Assembly: GCA_950295325.1 (NCBI GenBank)
Contig: OX485804.1
Span: 31,186,001 to 31,250,000, forward strand
Length of the DNA stretch: 64,000 nt
Origin: Polytrichum commune
Lineage: Eukaryota; Streptophyta; Polytrichopsida; Polytrichales; Polytrichaceae
Direction of reading: 5' to 3'
Shown: positions 26,175-38,400 of the stretch, in pieces
Position numbering within the stretch: the stretch's first letter is position 1
How the letters are laid out: each line of letters opens with the position of its first letter
Made by a program: the position numbers and the translations under genes
Notes under the pieces: generated by a model
What the model saw: the letters and a program-made list of their open reading frames with translations, nothing else
Database searches by the model: none
What the model was told of the DNA's origin: nothing

Positions 26175-26220
26175 TCCAAAACAATCATGAAAAAATAGCC
26201 GGACAAGGCTGCCAGGTCCA
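26175..26220 (-). pseudogene. Class III peroxidase fragment
   Basis: Reading the minus strand, residues PGSLVRLFFHDCF are encoded at 26178-26216. This is the distal haem-pocket signature of secretory plant peroxidases (usually ASLLRLHFHDCFV followed by a GCDAS segment), including the catalytic Arg and His. The expected GCDAS continuation is absent, the similarity stops directly after HDCF, and upstream residues do not match either. It is therefore a scrap of an old peroxidase exon rather than a gene. Identification rests on about 12 residues. Confidence 0.4.
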
Positions 26221-26563
26221 TTCATCGATCGATCGAGCGACTCACACTCGAGTAAGTTAAAGGCATACCGACCTATTCTCGACACCGTCAATGGGAGGCA
26301 CTCATTCCATGCTCACAATGTTCCATTTCGATTCCGTACCCTACTTCGTTTTCAACACTTTTTTGTTTCATAAGAATTTCACTTGGAAATGACTCAACGC
26401 GTATGAAAAATGTTGTTTACTTTAATTTAGGTAAATTTATATTAGAGTTTCATGCTTCACACAACGCTTGAAATATGCTTCAATTTTCTTTTCTACAAAC
26501 ATGATCGGCTTTCAGATGTTTGAAAACTTGGATGTGTTTCAAGTTTTTATTAAGCATTTACAA

Positions 26564-26598
<35 letters not shown>

Positions 26599-28641
26599 GG
26601 CATGTTAATTGTTGAAAATATAGATTTCCCATGAGAACGATGACTTTGGTGCCAATCTTGATCAAATCAGCTTGTCTGGTTCTTAATGAATCAATTAGGG
26701 CATTCTCAAGGTGATGTATCATATTACCAAGTTGTGATGTACTAATGAATGCATGGATAGTAACTTTCCTAGTGCAAGGTTTCTATAAAGGGGGTTAAAA
26801 TACATTATTGGGTTAATTTTATAAGTACATGATCATAGTTATTCTAGTGAAGTGTTTATTGACAATTATTTCAAGTGGGTGACTCTCCCTGAGCTCTTTC
26901 AACATGCACATGATAAATTTATTTCCGCAATAGGTTTTCCAAACAAAGAACATGCATTATGTTGGTCGAATCTCCAAACTAGTGAGGGCTACATTTATTA
27001 TAGAGTGATACTAAATCCACGAATACATGCTCATTTACCATACAATTCAAAAAAAAACTCCATGCTCCAAAATGCTTTGAAGCTTGAGGTTGCAAATTTG
27101 TGAATCATTCTTGATGATGTAATAGCAACAACAACTTTAGGCGTTGTTAAATGATATGGTGGCATTGCAAAAGAACCTCTGAACAAGAGAACTAAATGAA
27201 TGCCAAGTGATGAGACACTTTGGGCTCCCAGAACCTAGAGATCTTCTGGTGGCACTAGTTTCATAGTGTGAAGAAAATTGGTATCACCTTCACTAATTTC
27301 CCACTGCATGCACTATAAGCCAGCCCTCATCAAATGGGACAATCAGTGTAGTCACAAGCTAAATTATTTAAATTTGGCCGCATATAATAAGGGCTTTTAT
27401 GAATATATATACATGTTCACCTACTGTTCAAAGATACACTAGCAGGTGTTCCCATGTAGATGTGAACCCCCATGTGTCTCTGATGGTGAACGGGCCCTGT
27501 TGATTAATGTGCTCCAGTGCTATTTCCCTTTCACATGTACTAAAGTTGGGACAGTTTAACTTATTGATTAACATGTTTCTTCAGCCTGATCATGTAGATC
27601 ACATCAACATTTGGGATTGATGGGACTTACACATGGACCCATGATAGATTGCCCATCAATTATTATGAACATGTTGCAATCCCGTTGCAGCCAACACTCA
27701 ACCACAAACATGTTGCACATCAGATATTGAGGAAAATGTGTTGCGGTAATGAACACACGAGAATGTAGTGGATGAATCAACAGAGACTATTCGCCTCAAC
27801 ATTCCATAGATCTTTACATGTTTGAGGCAGCCACACAATTGCCTGTGGAGGCAATGTCGAACATTCGCATGATGGATGCAGTCTCCATCTCCTTGACAAT
27901 CAAGCAACGCAATTCCAAAAATCTATACCAGAAAAACAAAGTGTTTGTGGGGTTTCCTCTTTTGCTAGTTTAGTGACAGTCAGATTTAGCCACCCCATGG
28001 ACGTCCTGCAAGAACGATAACATCTCTTGTGCAACTTAGGTCTCAAATGCTTTGGAGAAAAGGCAGCGGGTTAGAGCTGGAGGAATATCAAATACATGGG
28101 TAGAATCATTAGACTCAGAGAACTTCCTGGGACTAGTTTCGGGCCATAGTCGTGTGAATCTTACAGGTATGTAATTCCTTGGAACTGTGTGGTTTGGACT
28201 CATGTTTTCTACTTAGTAACTGGTGTGCACATGCTTTGTATCGAAGATATCCTTTCCTGCCCTCGGCCTCAGTGCCATCACACACGCAAATGCCCTCCCC
28301 TCTAAGCGTTCTACTACGTTACACCATAATTGCTCTTCTAAGAAGGCTCTTTCTTGGGGGCCCTTCCATAAAATTTGCAAGATTTTTTGCAAGAGTGTCA
28401 CAATGAGGAATTACGGGAAAATGTTCTTCATGATTTCACATTGAGAGAAAATTGTCACATATGAGTGTATCTCTCAATTATCCGTGCTAACAATATATGT
28501 CTTCTATGCGTTTGTGATCAATTCATTTTAAATTTATCTCATTCAACCAAATTTAGTTCTTTAAAGTCAACCCCAACATCAGATTATTGAAAGAACGTAC
28601 CATGAGACACTTGAATACTCTGGTTTTTATTAACTTTAATT
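26221..28641. other. Spacer, no gene seen
   Basis: AT-rich, containing an (aaag)n microsatellite at 26562-26598. Short frames only, none recognisable. Confidence 0.45.
26562..26598. repeat. (AAAG)n microsatellite
   Basis: About nine uninterrupted units of aaag. Confidence 0.9.
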
Positions 28642-28908
28642 TTGACCCCTCAAGACTAAAGCAAAATCCATCCAAAAATGCCTAGAACAGTTTAGTCCAA
28701 TTCAAAAGCTTCCTAAAGAAAATCGACACCTCTCTTATTGATTTAATCCTACAAATGAAGATTTGTAGGGTGAGGATTATCCTTAGAGCATTTTTAGCCA
28801 TCCATATGTCGAAAATCATATGTTTATAATGTAAAAAGTCTATGTTGGTATTATCAAGCAATGTTGGCTGCCTAAATAAAAACAACGGCCTTGGCCTTTA
28901 AGGGACAA
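28642..28908. mobile_element. 267-bp MITE, TTGACCCC family, copy 2
   Basis: Begins TTGACCCCTCAAGACTAAAG and ends CCTTGGCCTTTAAGGGACAA. It has the same length, end design and internal blocks (for example 'ctaaagaaaa') as 14765-15031. It is more diverged at the TIRs, so it is probably an older insertion. Non-coding. Confidence 0.6.
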
Positions 28909-30420
28909 ACTGAATCACATCCTCATTTCATCATTCAACATTTATTAAGTATTCATTTATCATTTGGGAAATTGTCCTCTAGCTTCTCTTCAAGCAATCA
29001 TCTTGTATTATGTGATTATACTATAATGTCAAGTTTGGGTAAAATGTTGCCTTCAAAGCTTCATTAGCATGTTGACAAGTTCTTGGAACATTACAGTAAT
29101 ATATATACATATATGTATATGTATATGTATATATGTATATATATGTGTGTATATATATATAGTAATTATTCTTTTGGTGAAGAGCTCTTGAATGATGTAA
29201 AATTCTTACTGAGTGTAGTTATTTTTGTGCCCTCAATTTGAAATGCATGTGAGGACTTCCACCATGAACACAAGTAAGTACCAATGTTGGTCGGTTATGT
29301 GGATAGCCAATCATCCAACATTGAGGATCTATGAAAGGTTTTTTTTTAATATTATCATAATCATCTCTATATATCATATCAAACGATCATACCATAAGAT
29401 TAAGCATGTTATAATTCTAAATTGGCCCTTGATCTTGTGTTTCCTAGAATATCAGTTAGTTTACTTTCTTACATTGTTGTTATATTCAATTTTGAGTCAT
29501 TGAAATTAGAACTCTTTATAATAATTGAGTACAAACCCAATATACCAATATTGATATCATCGTATAAACATTCTCTTGACTCTTGAGATTAGAGACGTGT
29601 ATTATAAAGACTTATGTTTCCAAAATTGAAGGATTATCCATAACAACACATAAAAGAGTCCTATATAAAAATTGTATCAATAAAGGTTGGTTATTTTGAT
29701 TTTTGAAGCCCACGGATATATACCCGCAGTGACAACTGGGTAACTATGTTCGGGGAAAACCGACGACTAGTTCATTATCAGCCGATGGATTTCCCCTCAT
29801 GGCCGGTCCAAATTTCCAACCATCGGATGGCAATCCGACTGTAATTTCAATCCTCCGGCAATTAGCCGATGGACCAGAAAATGTCCCGGAAATGTAGCCG
29901 ATTCTTCTTGTGAGTTACTGGATTTCAGCCGGAAGCATCCAGGGCGCTATTTGTTTGGGGCATCTGATGATGCACTTGAGGAAGTACCCTAAACCTTAAA
30001 CTTTTTGAATTATGCAACCTTTCCATGACCAAATCCAATTGCTTCTATGAAGAATTGGGGGACCCTTGGTCTTCAAGCGGTGAAGGCATTGCTAGGTTCA
30101 ATTCCTGCCAAGGATATTAACTCTTCAAATTTAAAGTTTTGAACATGCCTTTCTTTTCACTTATTTAAGATTTTGTACTAAGAAATGATTTCTAATAACT
30201 TTTCATACATTTTTTAAACAATTAGTGCCGATATGAATTCCATTTAATCGGATATTGGCCAATGAAAATATGAAAATATAGGCAATTGGCCGATTGATTT
30301 TACAAAAGACCGGCTCTTGCGGATGTAAATTGGAAAAAATCCGACCCTTCGTAGCAACTACCGGCAATTAGCCACTAAAGCTTCAAAAACTTCCCGAACT
30401 CTGCTGGGTAACCCTTGGCC
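28909..30420. other. Spacer with AT microsatellite and CCGGCAATTAGCCGATGG-type words
   Basis: Holds an alternating TA/TG microsatellite at 29099-29162. From about 29740 to 30370 the motif 'tagccgatgga' and variants such as 'aattggccgattga' recur in both orientations. That points to a repeat element, but I could not delimit it. No gene was recognised. Confidence 0.4.
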
Positions 30421-30450
30421 AACTGGGTGAGTAACCAACCACACTGGTCG

Positions 30451-30477
30451 TGACGTCACCTATCTTTGATGACGTCA
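30451..30477. promoter_or_regulatory. Paired TGACGTCA palindromes
   Basis: Two perfect TGACGTCA octamers stand at 30451-30458 and 30470-30477, with starts 19 bp apart. This palindrome is the C-box/CRE-type core bound by plant bZIP factors (TGA and related groups). They sit at the start of a GC-rich stretch (30450-31020) about 1.8 kb before the first recognisable citrate synthase exon. They may be part of that locus's former promoter; a link is not shown by the sequence. Confidence 0.4.
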
Positions 30478-32269
30478 GCGATGTTTCTGGAAACCGGTAC
30501 TACCGGTTTACTGGACGAGAACGCTTCGCTTGCTCTCTGGTGTTCACCCCAGATAGCCGGGTCTTATGGTCATTTAGACCGGTGGTAACGGTAACTCTGA
30601 GGAGTGACAGTAGTGTCGGAGGACTTAAGTCCGTTCTTTTGCTTCTTCAAGGTTTGGTGGCTGGTTGCTGCGTTTCCAGCTGCCAATTCGCACTCGTCAG
30701 AGGGCGCTCTGGACTCCGCTGATTTCTGTGATTGTCTTCTTTGCTTCCGAGGTGCTGTGTTGGATTCGCGTCGTCAGGAGGCACATTTTGGAAAGAGGAG
30801 CAGTTTCTTTGCGTCGGGGTTGCGAGCAAGTGATGATCGGAAGCTTTCTGACGCTCGGGAGTAGTAAGGTGAGGATACCTGGTCTTCTTATTTTGTGTTT
30901 CTCTCAAACTGTAGTGTCTTTTGGACCGCGGGAATCGCTGTCGGAAGCTCTGGCCATGCGAAGAAGGCTGTTCCATACGGCCAGGGTTCACATTCAAGTA
31001 TTGACAATTGAGAGATTAACCTAGATAGACGGTCTTCTTTCTTGTTGACTCTACTAATAAATATGAATCATTTCATACCTTGTATCAGAGACGCTAAATT
31101 TCTGTAGCCCATTCTCTAACGCTAACTTTTGCAAGAAACCCTCAAGAAGTGCACGAACTGTAAAGTGGCTCAGTCTTGTTCTTCCAAGTCGTTCTTCTTT
31201 GACGGGAGGTACTTCCTCACTCGCAAGATTTATAGTTTGAGCTCTCACAGAATTGAGTAGAAACCAATTCATTAAGATCATTTTAAAATTTGAAACATCT
31301 CATAGTCTGTATGGTATGAAGGATTCAATCAAAGAGCGAATTGCATGGAATGCTACAACTGTGAAAGTTCTTGATAGAGACACAGAAATCAATCGTCAAA
31401 CATAAGTGGAGGTGCAGCGCTGAATGTGTGCCCTGGAGAGTACAACGGTAGGTTGTTGAAGTATGTTCAGGTTCTTCCTCGGAATTTCTAAGATAGTCGA
31501 AAGCGTGTACCAATACTTTCATATCATTTTGAATTTGATTGAGCCTGATATTGAATAGTGACCCTGATATTGGTAGAGAAATTCACACGGATGTTTAAGC
31601 CACTTGTGACGGAAATATTAGTGAAGTTCATAAGTAAAACATTGGACGAGGTTTTGAAGATCCTTCAGATGTCCGTTAAATGTTTAATGCCCTTACATCA
31701 GGACACCAAAAAAATGAGCACCACAGATCAAAGGCATAAGGGTCAAGCTTCTGAAGAGGTCAGGAGCACGAGTTCGCTAATGTCTCAACGATTTTCTGTA
31801 GTGAATCAGTTAATGTATCACAAAGTAACTACGAAGGCTTTCAATATTGTTGGACATCGGATACTTGATCAAGTTTATCGTCACTTCTTGAGTGCTCACA
31901 AGGACCATATCAGGACACAAATAAGAGCCGTGAGCAATAAAGGGTTAAACGTTGCCTGTCGTACATGATCTTACAGAACTAATGTATCTGAATGTGGATT
32001 TTTTTCTTTTTTCTTTTAAGTCATGCACCTATCCTCTTTGTTGCCATAAGATTCCAGTATCCAGGCTTTCCCAATCCACCTAGATGACTGAACATTGGTT
32101 TACCTTTATGATCAAATACTCGTTTAATCTGACATGCTCTATGGGAGGAGACAGCAATTTCCTATTGCAACACTGTGCTGCTGCTTGACAAACATCAATG
32201 CTAGCCCTGGTTGTCATGATTGAGGGTTTTTGCAATGCAGTCATGGAGGTTTTGGTAGATGAAGGAGAT
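30478..32269. other. Upstream region of the citrate synthase relic
   Basis: GC-rich to about 31020, then AT-rich. Frames at 30450-31024 and 31558-31968 (the latter opens with GTG) have no recognisable domain. It could include a 5' UTR and leader intron of the citrate synthase locus. Confidence 0.35.
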
Positions 32270-35200
32270 ATGGCTACATCTTCGTCAGCAACAAGCTTGA
32301 GAAGACTATTTTGCAAGGGCTCCTTCTCCCATTTGCATTTGGAAACAGGTAGCTCTCCTTCCATGCTTGAAGTCTTCACTGTATCAGGAGAAACGGCACC
32401 AGATTTCTCAGGAGGCCCAGGAACCTTGACTGTTGTGGACAACAGAACTGGAAAGAAATATGAGTTCAAGATAAGCAAAGGCGGTACTGTCAAAGCAATG
32501 GACTTTAAGAACGTGAATGAAATGAAAATAAAAGTCTTCCCGGCTATTTCTTTGTCAGTATGTAGTCAGAGGCACAGGGTTTCAACATACTCTCACTCTT
32601 CAGTTCTGTCCAGCTACCTGGGTACATTGCCTACCTCAAATTGGTATCTTGATGTGTTGTGATTGCTTTTTTGGTAACAGGATTTGTGTTCAGTGTACTT
32701 TGTTCTGCAGATTACTGCAGGTGGAGATGGAAATGGAATAAGGTTGTTTGACCCTGGATATTTGAACACAGCACCAGTGGGCTCAACTATATCGTACATA
32801 GATGGTGATGAGGGTATCTTGAGGTACCAAGGGTATCGTATACAGGAGCTTGCTGAGAAGAGCGGCTTTCTTGAGGTTGCTTATCTTCTAAGTGAGTGCC
32901 ATCATGCTTCATTGCAATAATCCTTTTTAATATCTCTAGATGAACAGCAAAGAGAAATATTAGTCCTCCTCTTATCTGCATATAGAAGTCTGAATGTCAG
33001 GAGGAAACTTACTAATATAGTGGCACTGCTAGAATGGATCAAGATAGTTGAAGACGATGACGCACTTTAGACATTTCTGAAGGAAAGTTTTGACTTTTGG
33101 AATGAGATTGCCCTTCACTCGTTTTGTTGTTCTGAGGTACTTCAAGATTTCCTGGATGAGATGAATGGTGTCTATTTACACCTCGTTTTTATAAGATAGC
33201 TTCCTTTTGATCATTGAAAACTGTATTTATTTACTTGACGAATTGCATTTTGCAGTATACGGACACCCACCTACAAAATTCCAGTTGGCTGACTGGGAAG
33301 GTACAATTGCCCGACACTCTGTTGTTCCAGAAGGTGTCTTGGTATGTCTTAAGCACCACTTTCAATCTGGGTTGCTGTCTTGTTTTCCTTACTAGGTATC
33401 TTATGGATTTTATGGCTTATTCTTCCCATCGCATCAGAGCACACTGAAATGTCATGCTATTGTGAACCATGTTATCTTATAGAACCCGTTTGCCTGAATG
33501 CAAATGCTACACGTGGATTTCAAGAAATATCTTACAAGTGATCTCGTGTATTGCCACAAGGATTTTATAGAAACTGATCTAATATTGTACCACAGTATTT
33601 ATAGATTGATTGTAACAAGAAACCTTTTATTGCAGTCTAACAAATGTGGAATTCTCCACCATCAAGTTTTCTTTTGTTTTTAGTCATTTGCTAGTTTAAA
33701 TAGTAAGGTCCTTCTGTTCTAGAACGTCCACACTGACAAGGACTGCGATTTGGTCTGTATTGTGTTAAATCAGGCAATGTTAACTGCACTGCCACATGAT
33801 GCTCATCCTATGGGCATGTTGATGGGATGCCTTTGTGCCCTTTTTTCTTTCCATCCAGATGCCAACCCCGTTCTTCAGGTGCACTATGTCTGCTCTTTGC
33901 ATTGTGAATGTCTTCAGAGGGATTTGTCTTGTGGTGCCTAATGTTACCCTTATGGAGGTCCTGTTATTCTCACTTGTGTAGCGTTTTAAGGGGCTTAAGG
34001 CTGCTGAGCAGGAGAAGATGACGTTGATCAATTTGTCCAAGAAATAAGGTTGTTAAGAATTTCACTTGCCAAGGGGTCAATATGTGTTGGTTTTATGTTG
34101 CGTTTCAAATGACTGTGACATTAAGATTAATCCATATACTTGAGCCAGTGGAACTTCAGATAATTTTTTGCCCAATTGCAGGGTCAAGACTTGTACAAGA
34201 CGAAATCCATACGGGACAAGCAAATCGTGCGAGTCTTGGGAAAGGTTTGTTAATTGCAGAAAATGTTTATAATGAGGTCTCTAACTATTGGTGATCATTC
34301 TGGCACATTAGAGTCTACATTAACTGATACAGTTTTATATTTTGCTCTTTCATTCTGTAGGTGCCAGCAGTTGCAGCCGCAGCATATCTGCGGTTGGCTG
34401 GAAGGCCACCAATGGTGCCTTCAAACCAACTGTCATATGCAGAGAATTTTCTCTACATGCTAGATTCTTTGTATATCTCTGTTTCCTGTTCTCCACAGCA
34501 TTCTTGCATACTTGTTGTCTGGCCTTGGCATGCTTTGTAACTAGAAATTTTGAGTAATATGCAACTGATTTTTGTAAGATCTGCAAAGAAATTCAAGACT
34601 GAACAATTATTTTGTGATACTGATGTGCTTGCACATTTTTAAAAAGCCAAAAAAACCAAAAAAGAAGAAGTCTTGTTATATTTGCTGGAAATTAATACCC
34701 TCTTCTGAGGGAGTAAGTTACAGTCCAGTCTTTTAAAATGTTTTTCTTAAAAATTTCTTGCAAGAAATTCTGAACCTTTCAATTGTGCATCATAATACCC
34801 AGATTTGTCAATAATCTGACAATGGTTTATGTTGTCAGGGCAGGGGAGATAGGAAACACAAACCAAATCCAGGGTTCGCTAGAGTACTGGACATTTTGTT
34901 TATATTGCAAGAAGTATCATTTGGAGAGTAATGGCTGTTAGTGACATTTTGTATGCAATTTTGGCCACTTTAATTCTAATATGTGTTGTGCTTATTTTGT
35001 ATATTTTGTATATTTTCAGTGGTGTGGATAGTTAAACAGCTTTGGCTGGAGCTACTGGAGCTCTATACAGACCATTGCATGGCGGTGTTAATGAGGTAGA
35101 CCTTCGGTCATTCCTAAAATAGTATAAACATGTTTGATGTGCTTCCAGTACAATGCTGCCTTTCACTGCACACAAGGCTTTGCTGCTTTCTTAACCGCCA

Positions 35201-37227
35201 ACAAAAAGCTGCACTTGCAAATTATTATGGCTATTTTTAAGAGGAAAATTTCAGCATAAAAAATCTTGGAAGATGAACACTTATAGACATGTGATTTGAA
35301 TGTGTCATTAATTGTTTTCTTTTCTTGGGGAATAAATTGTTTGAGAGCATGTATATGTATGTACAGTACACTGATTGTAGAGAAAAGTGAAAAGGTACAC
35401 TCTAGATGTCTTTTCTTCTTTTCTTTTTTTAATGAAATTTATTTCACTTTATATGGTGGTTGTTCTGGTCTCATTTGGTTGCAAGTAGCCTGTGGAAAAT
35501 ATTACATCTGAATTGCTGTTGGCATGTTTATATAGGCCGTGCTGAAGATGCTAGCAGAAATTGGCACTGTTGAGAATATTCCTAACTTCCTTGAAGGTGT
35601 AAAAGAAGGGTATGCTTTCTCATGCAACCAAGGTTTACTATCTGAAAGTAAATCCAGGAGCTATGTTCCTACTAGTCAAGTCTGTCAGAGATCATATATA
35701 TGGTTTAGAGACTTCATACTTGTGGTTCCAATTGTATTCCGTGGTGCAGCCAGATTTGTAAAAGCAAGTGGTGATGTGAATGATCTGTGTATGTTGCAGG
35801 AAAAGAAAAATGTCAGGGTTTGCTCATCGTGTTTACAAGAATTATGACCCTCGTGCTAAGGTAAGTAACCTTGTGCAGTTTTCAGTTTTCCTCTTAGCAC
35901 ATCAATTGCTCAAGAAATAACACGCAGGAAATTACACCATCATATTTTATTATGCTCGAGAATCCTACTAAACATTACAGAAACTCAGGATGAATATTTA
36001 TAAGCAAATTGTCAAGATGTCAAACTTATTTCCATCTTTATCAGGAGGTCACCAAGCCAGTGAAATTATTGCCATTTGATATTATCTTCATATTTGATTC
36101 CTTGCTGGTTCCATTCTTAAGGTGTAATCGCATCATTACTTCTGGTGCTTATTCGATCTGCCTAAACACCTCAAGTTGTATCAAGTATCTTACATTCTAT
36201 TCAGGGTCACTACAACTCTGCAATGACATTGACAATTCTTTGATACAGTCAAGTGCCTCTGAAAAAGGTTGTCTGTTGATGTGGCCAATAGGTGGTACGG
36301 ACTGTTGCAGATGAAGTGTTCTCAATTGTAGGCCGTGACCCACTTATTGAGATGTGCTTTTTTATTCGGGTTTCTCATTTTAAAAGCGACATTGTTGCTA
36401 AAAAAACAAATTAAATAGCTATCTCATTGTAGTCTGCCTCTGGATTTTTAATGCCTGAGTCATAATATTCTAACCATTCTACCATGGTAGCTGATTATGT
36501 CCCTGGTCTATTTGTTTTAGCTCTTGCGCTTCCATAAAATTTATCAGAATATAAGGGCTGGTTTATGGGAATATTGCATGTGGCAGTAGCGCTGGAAAAG
36601 GTTGTCCTTGCTGGCAAGTACTTCGTAAAGAGAAAATTGTACCCAAATGTTGACTTCTACTCGGGTGTTATATATAGGTAATTGTTGCATGAAGCTATTC
36701 CTATGCCTCTGACTCTATTACAAAGTTTCAATGGTTTATAATAAGAAATTCTGGAGCAGATGCATTTAAATCACTGCACTGATGATAGAGTTGTAGGTGG
36801 AAGCACTTCTTAGGATCGATGGGAGTTGAAGGACCAACAAGTGATTGTGTCTTATTAATCTTGTGTCTGATCTTGTTGATATCTACATGGCTGGCACTGC
36901 ATCCCAGTTCCTTGTCACGCTGAGTTTCTCCTTTGCCGTTGAGTATCTACAAAATCTGCAAGATACTCAAACGATGTCCATGAAATGTGCAGCCTTTATA
37001 TGCCACTCACACACACAATTTTGGGCAGGGTTAGTTCTGCAATATCATCCTTTTTTCAGCTTTGTTTAAGCTCTTCAATGCATTCATTATATCTGTCATG
37101 CAGGGCACTTGGCTTTCCGACTGAGTTTTTCCCAGTACTATTTGCCATGCCTCACATGGCTGGGTATCTAGCACACTAGAAGAAATCACTGGATGATCCT
37201 GACGCAAAGATCATGCGTCCCCAGCAG
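32270..37227 (+). pseudogene. Peroxisomal-type citrate synthase, decayed, 13 exons
   Basis: Thirteen exon-like segments give an ordered citrate synthase: 32270-32512, 32711-32891, 33256-33341, 33774-33878, 34182-34244, 34361-34470, 34844-34912, 35020-35095, 35536-35609, 35800-35860, 36292-36351, 36580-36677, 37104-37227. Most joins are GT-AG with matching phase. Family blocks include [93 protein letters not shown]. The intact enzyme condenses acetyl-CoA with oxaloacetate; plant peroxisomal forms link fatty-acid breakdown to respiration. Defects: exon 7 runs into a stop (34929-34931) or stops short, losing the HAEHEMNCST segment with the first catalytic His; TAA at 35033-35035 replaces a Tyr codon; TAG at 37177-37179 replaces the Trp after MAGYLAH; exon 12 lacks an AG acceptor at the expected joint; GHRVYK reads AHRVYK and YGPLHGG reads YRPLHGG. 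The final exon is not found. The N-terminal RL-x7-HL is two residues longer than a PTS2 signal. Confidence 0.85.
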
Positions 37228-38400
37228 GTTAGAGCTCCACCATCATCCTTTTGATAACATCTCCTTGCTATTGTCCCCTGATTCTTATGCCAGTGACAAG
37301 GTAATCAAACCGTGGCACCAAGCACCTGTTTTAAAGATATCACTTCTTTCCATCTCTTGCCAAGAGAATGGTAACTAGACTGACTTGAGTATATAAGAAA
37401 TCCCAGTTGTCAGATAGTACACAGTACCCAACCCATCTGCTGACAATTCTGAAAAGAAACCAGTGATATATCATGTGGTTATGAATAAGAAGCTATTGGA
37501 GAATCCTCGGTGTGCATGTGCATCTTTTTATTTCACTCTTAGGATTGAGAGTAATTAGTGGTAGAATATGTAAGCTTGATCAAGCTGAATGAGACTTTCA
37601 AGTAGTAAGTATATTCGACGATTAATAGTCTTCAATTTTTGTGTATTGAAGGAATTTGAGCTTGTGCAGTGGTACCAAGGAGTTGCATCATTATACATCT
37701 CCCAACAACTGCAATGCAGCTGAGAAGTCTGAGAAATTGGCAAAAATTGCCATATCAAATTCAAACAAGCACAGGATGTTTGGAGACCATCATTATCCCT
37801 GAATGTCACAGCAAGCAAGGTGGAGGTTAGCATCAACTGTAAGACACTTCAAGTGCATGAATCTCAAAGTTTTGAGCTCAGAGGAAAAGAGAAATCTCAA
37901 GGAAATCAAGGAAAAGGACAATGAGTGAAACCTGGAATCACAAATTTTGGCAAATCTAATGAATCGATAACAACAAATTCTTTTACTCTTCAAGATTATC
38001 TGAAATATTTATTAAAATATTTAATAGATGAATAGTTTAATATTTTAAAATGTTGGATTAAAAATCTGTAAGCTTTTGATGATGGGCTGGCCTTGTGCAC
38101 TTCTTTGTCTTATATTTTAAGTATAAAATCAATCTGATACCAAAAAGAATCAAACTTAAATGAGTTGATACAAGGTTATCTGTCAATGATAAACATATCC
38201 ATTTTGATTAAAATATTCCTCATGAAATTGGCGTGATTATTGCTGTTTTTTTGGTTTTGCCATCATGCCCATATTTAGTTTCCTATTTTATGAAAATTGT
38301 ATCACAATGTCACCTACATCCCTGATCCTAGATCCATAATATGTTCTAAATGTCAAAGATGAACTCACTTATGTGCAAGGTGAGGCCTACACCTCATTAG
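37228..38400. other. Spacer after the citrate synthase relic
   Basis: AT-rich. The expected last citrate synthase exon (TGVWMRHY-type block) was sought here and not found. No other gene was recognised. Confidence 0.45.

Noticed and set aside
30030-30110. Possible tRNA T-arm 'ggttcaattcc'
   Set aside because: No matching acceptor, D or anticodon arms could be built around it.
31558-31968. 136-codon plus-strand frame upstream of the citrate synthase relic
   Set aside because: Opens with GTG, has no family resemblance and lies in AT-rich sequence; probably chance.
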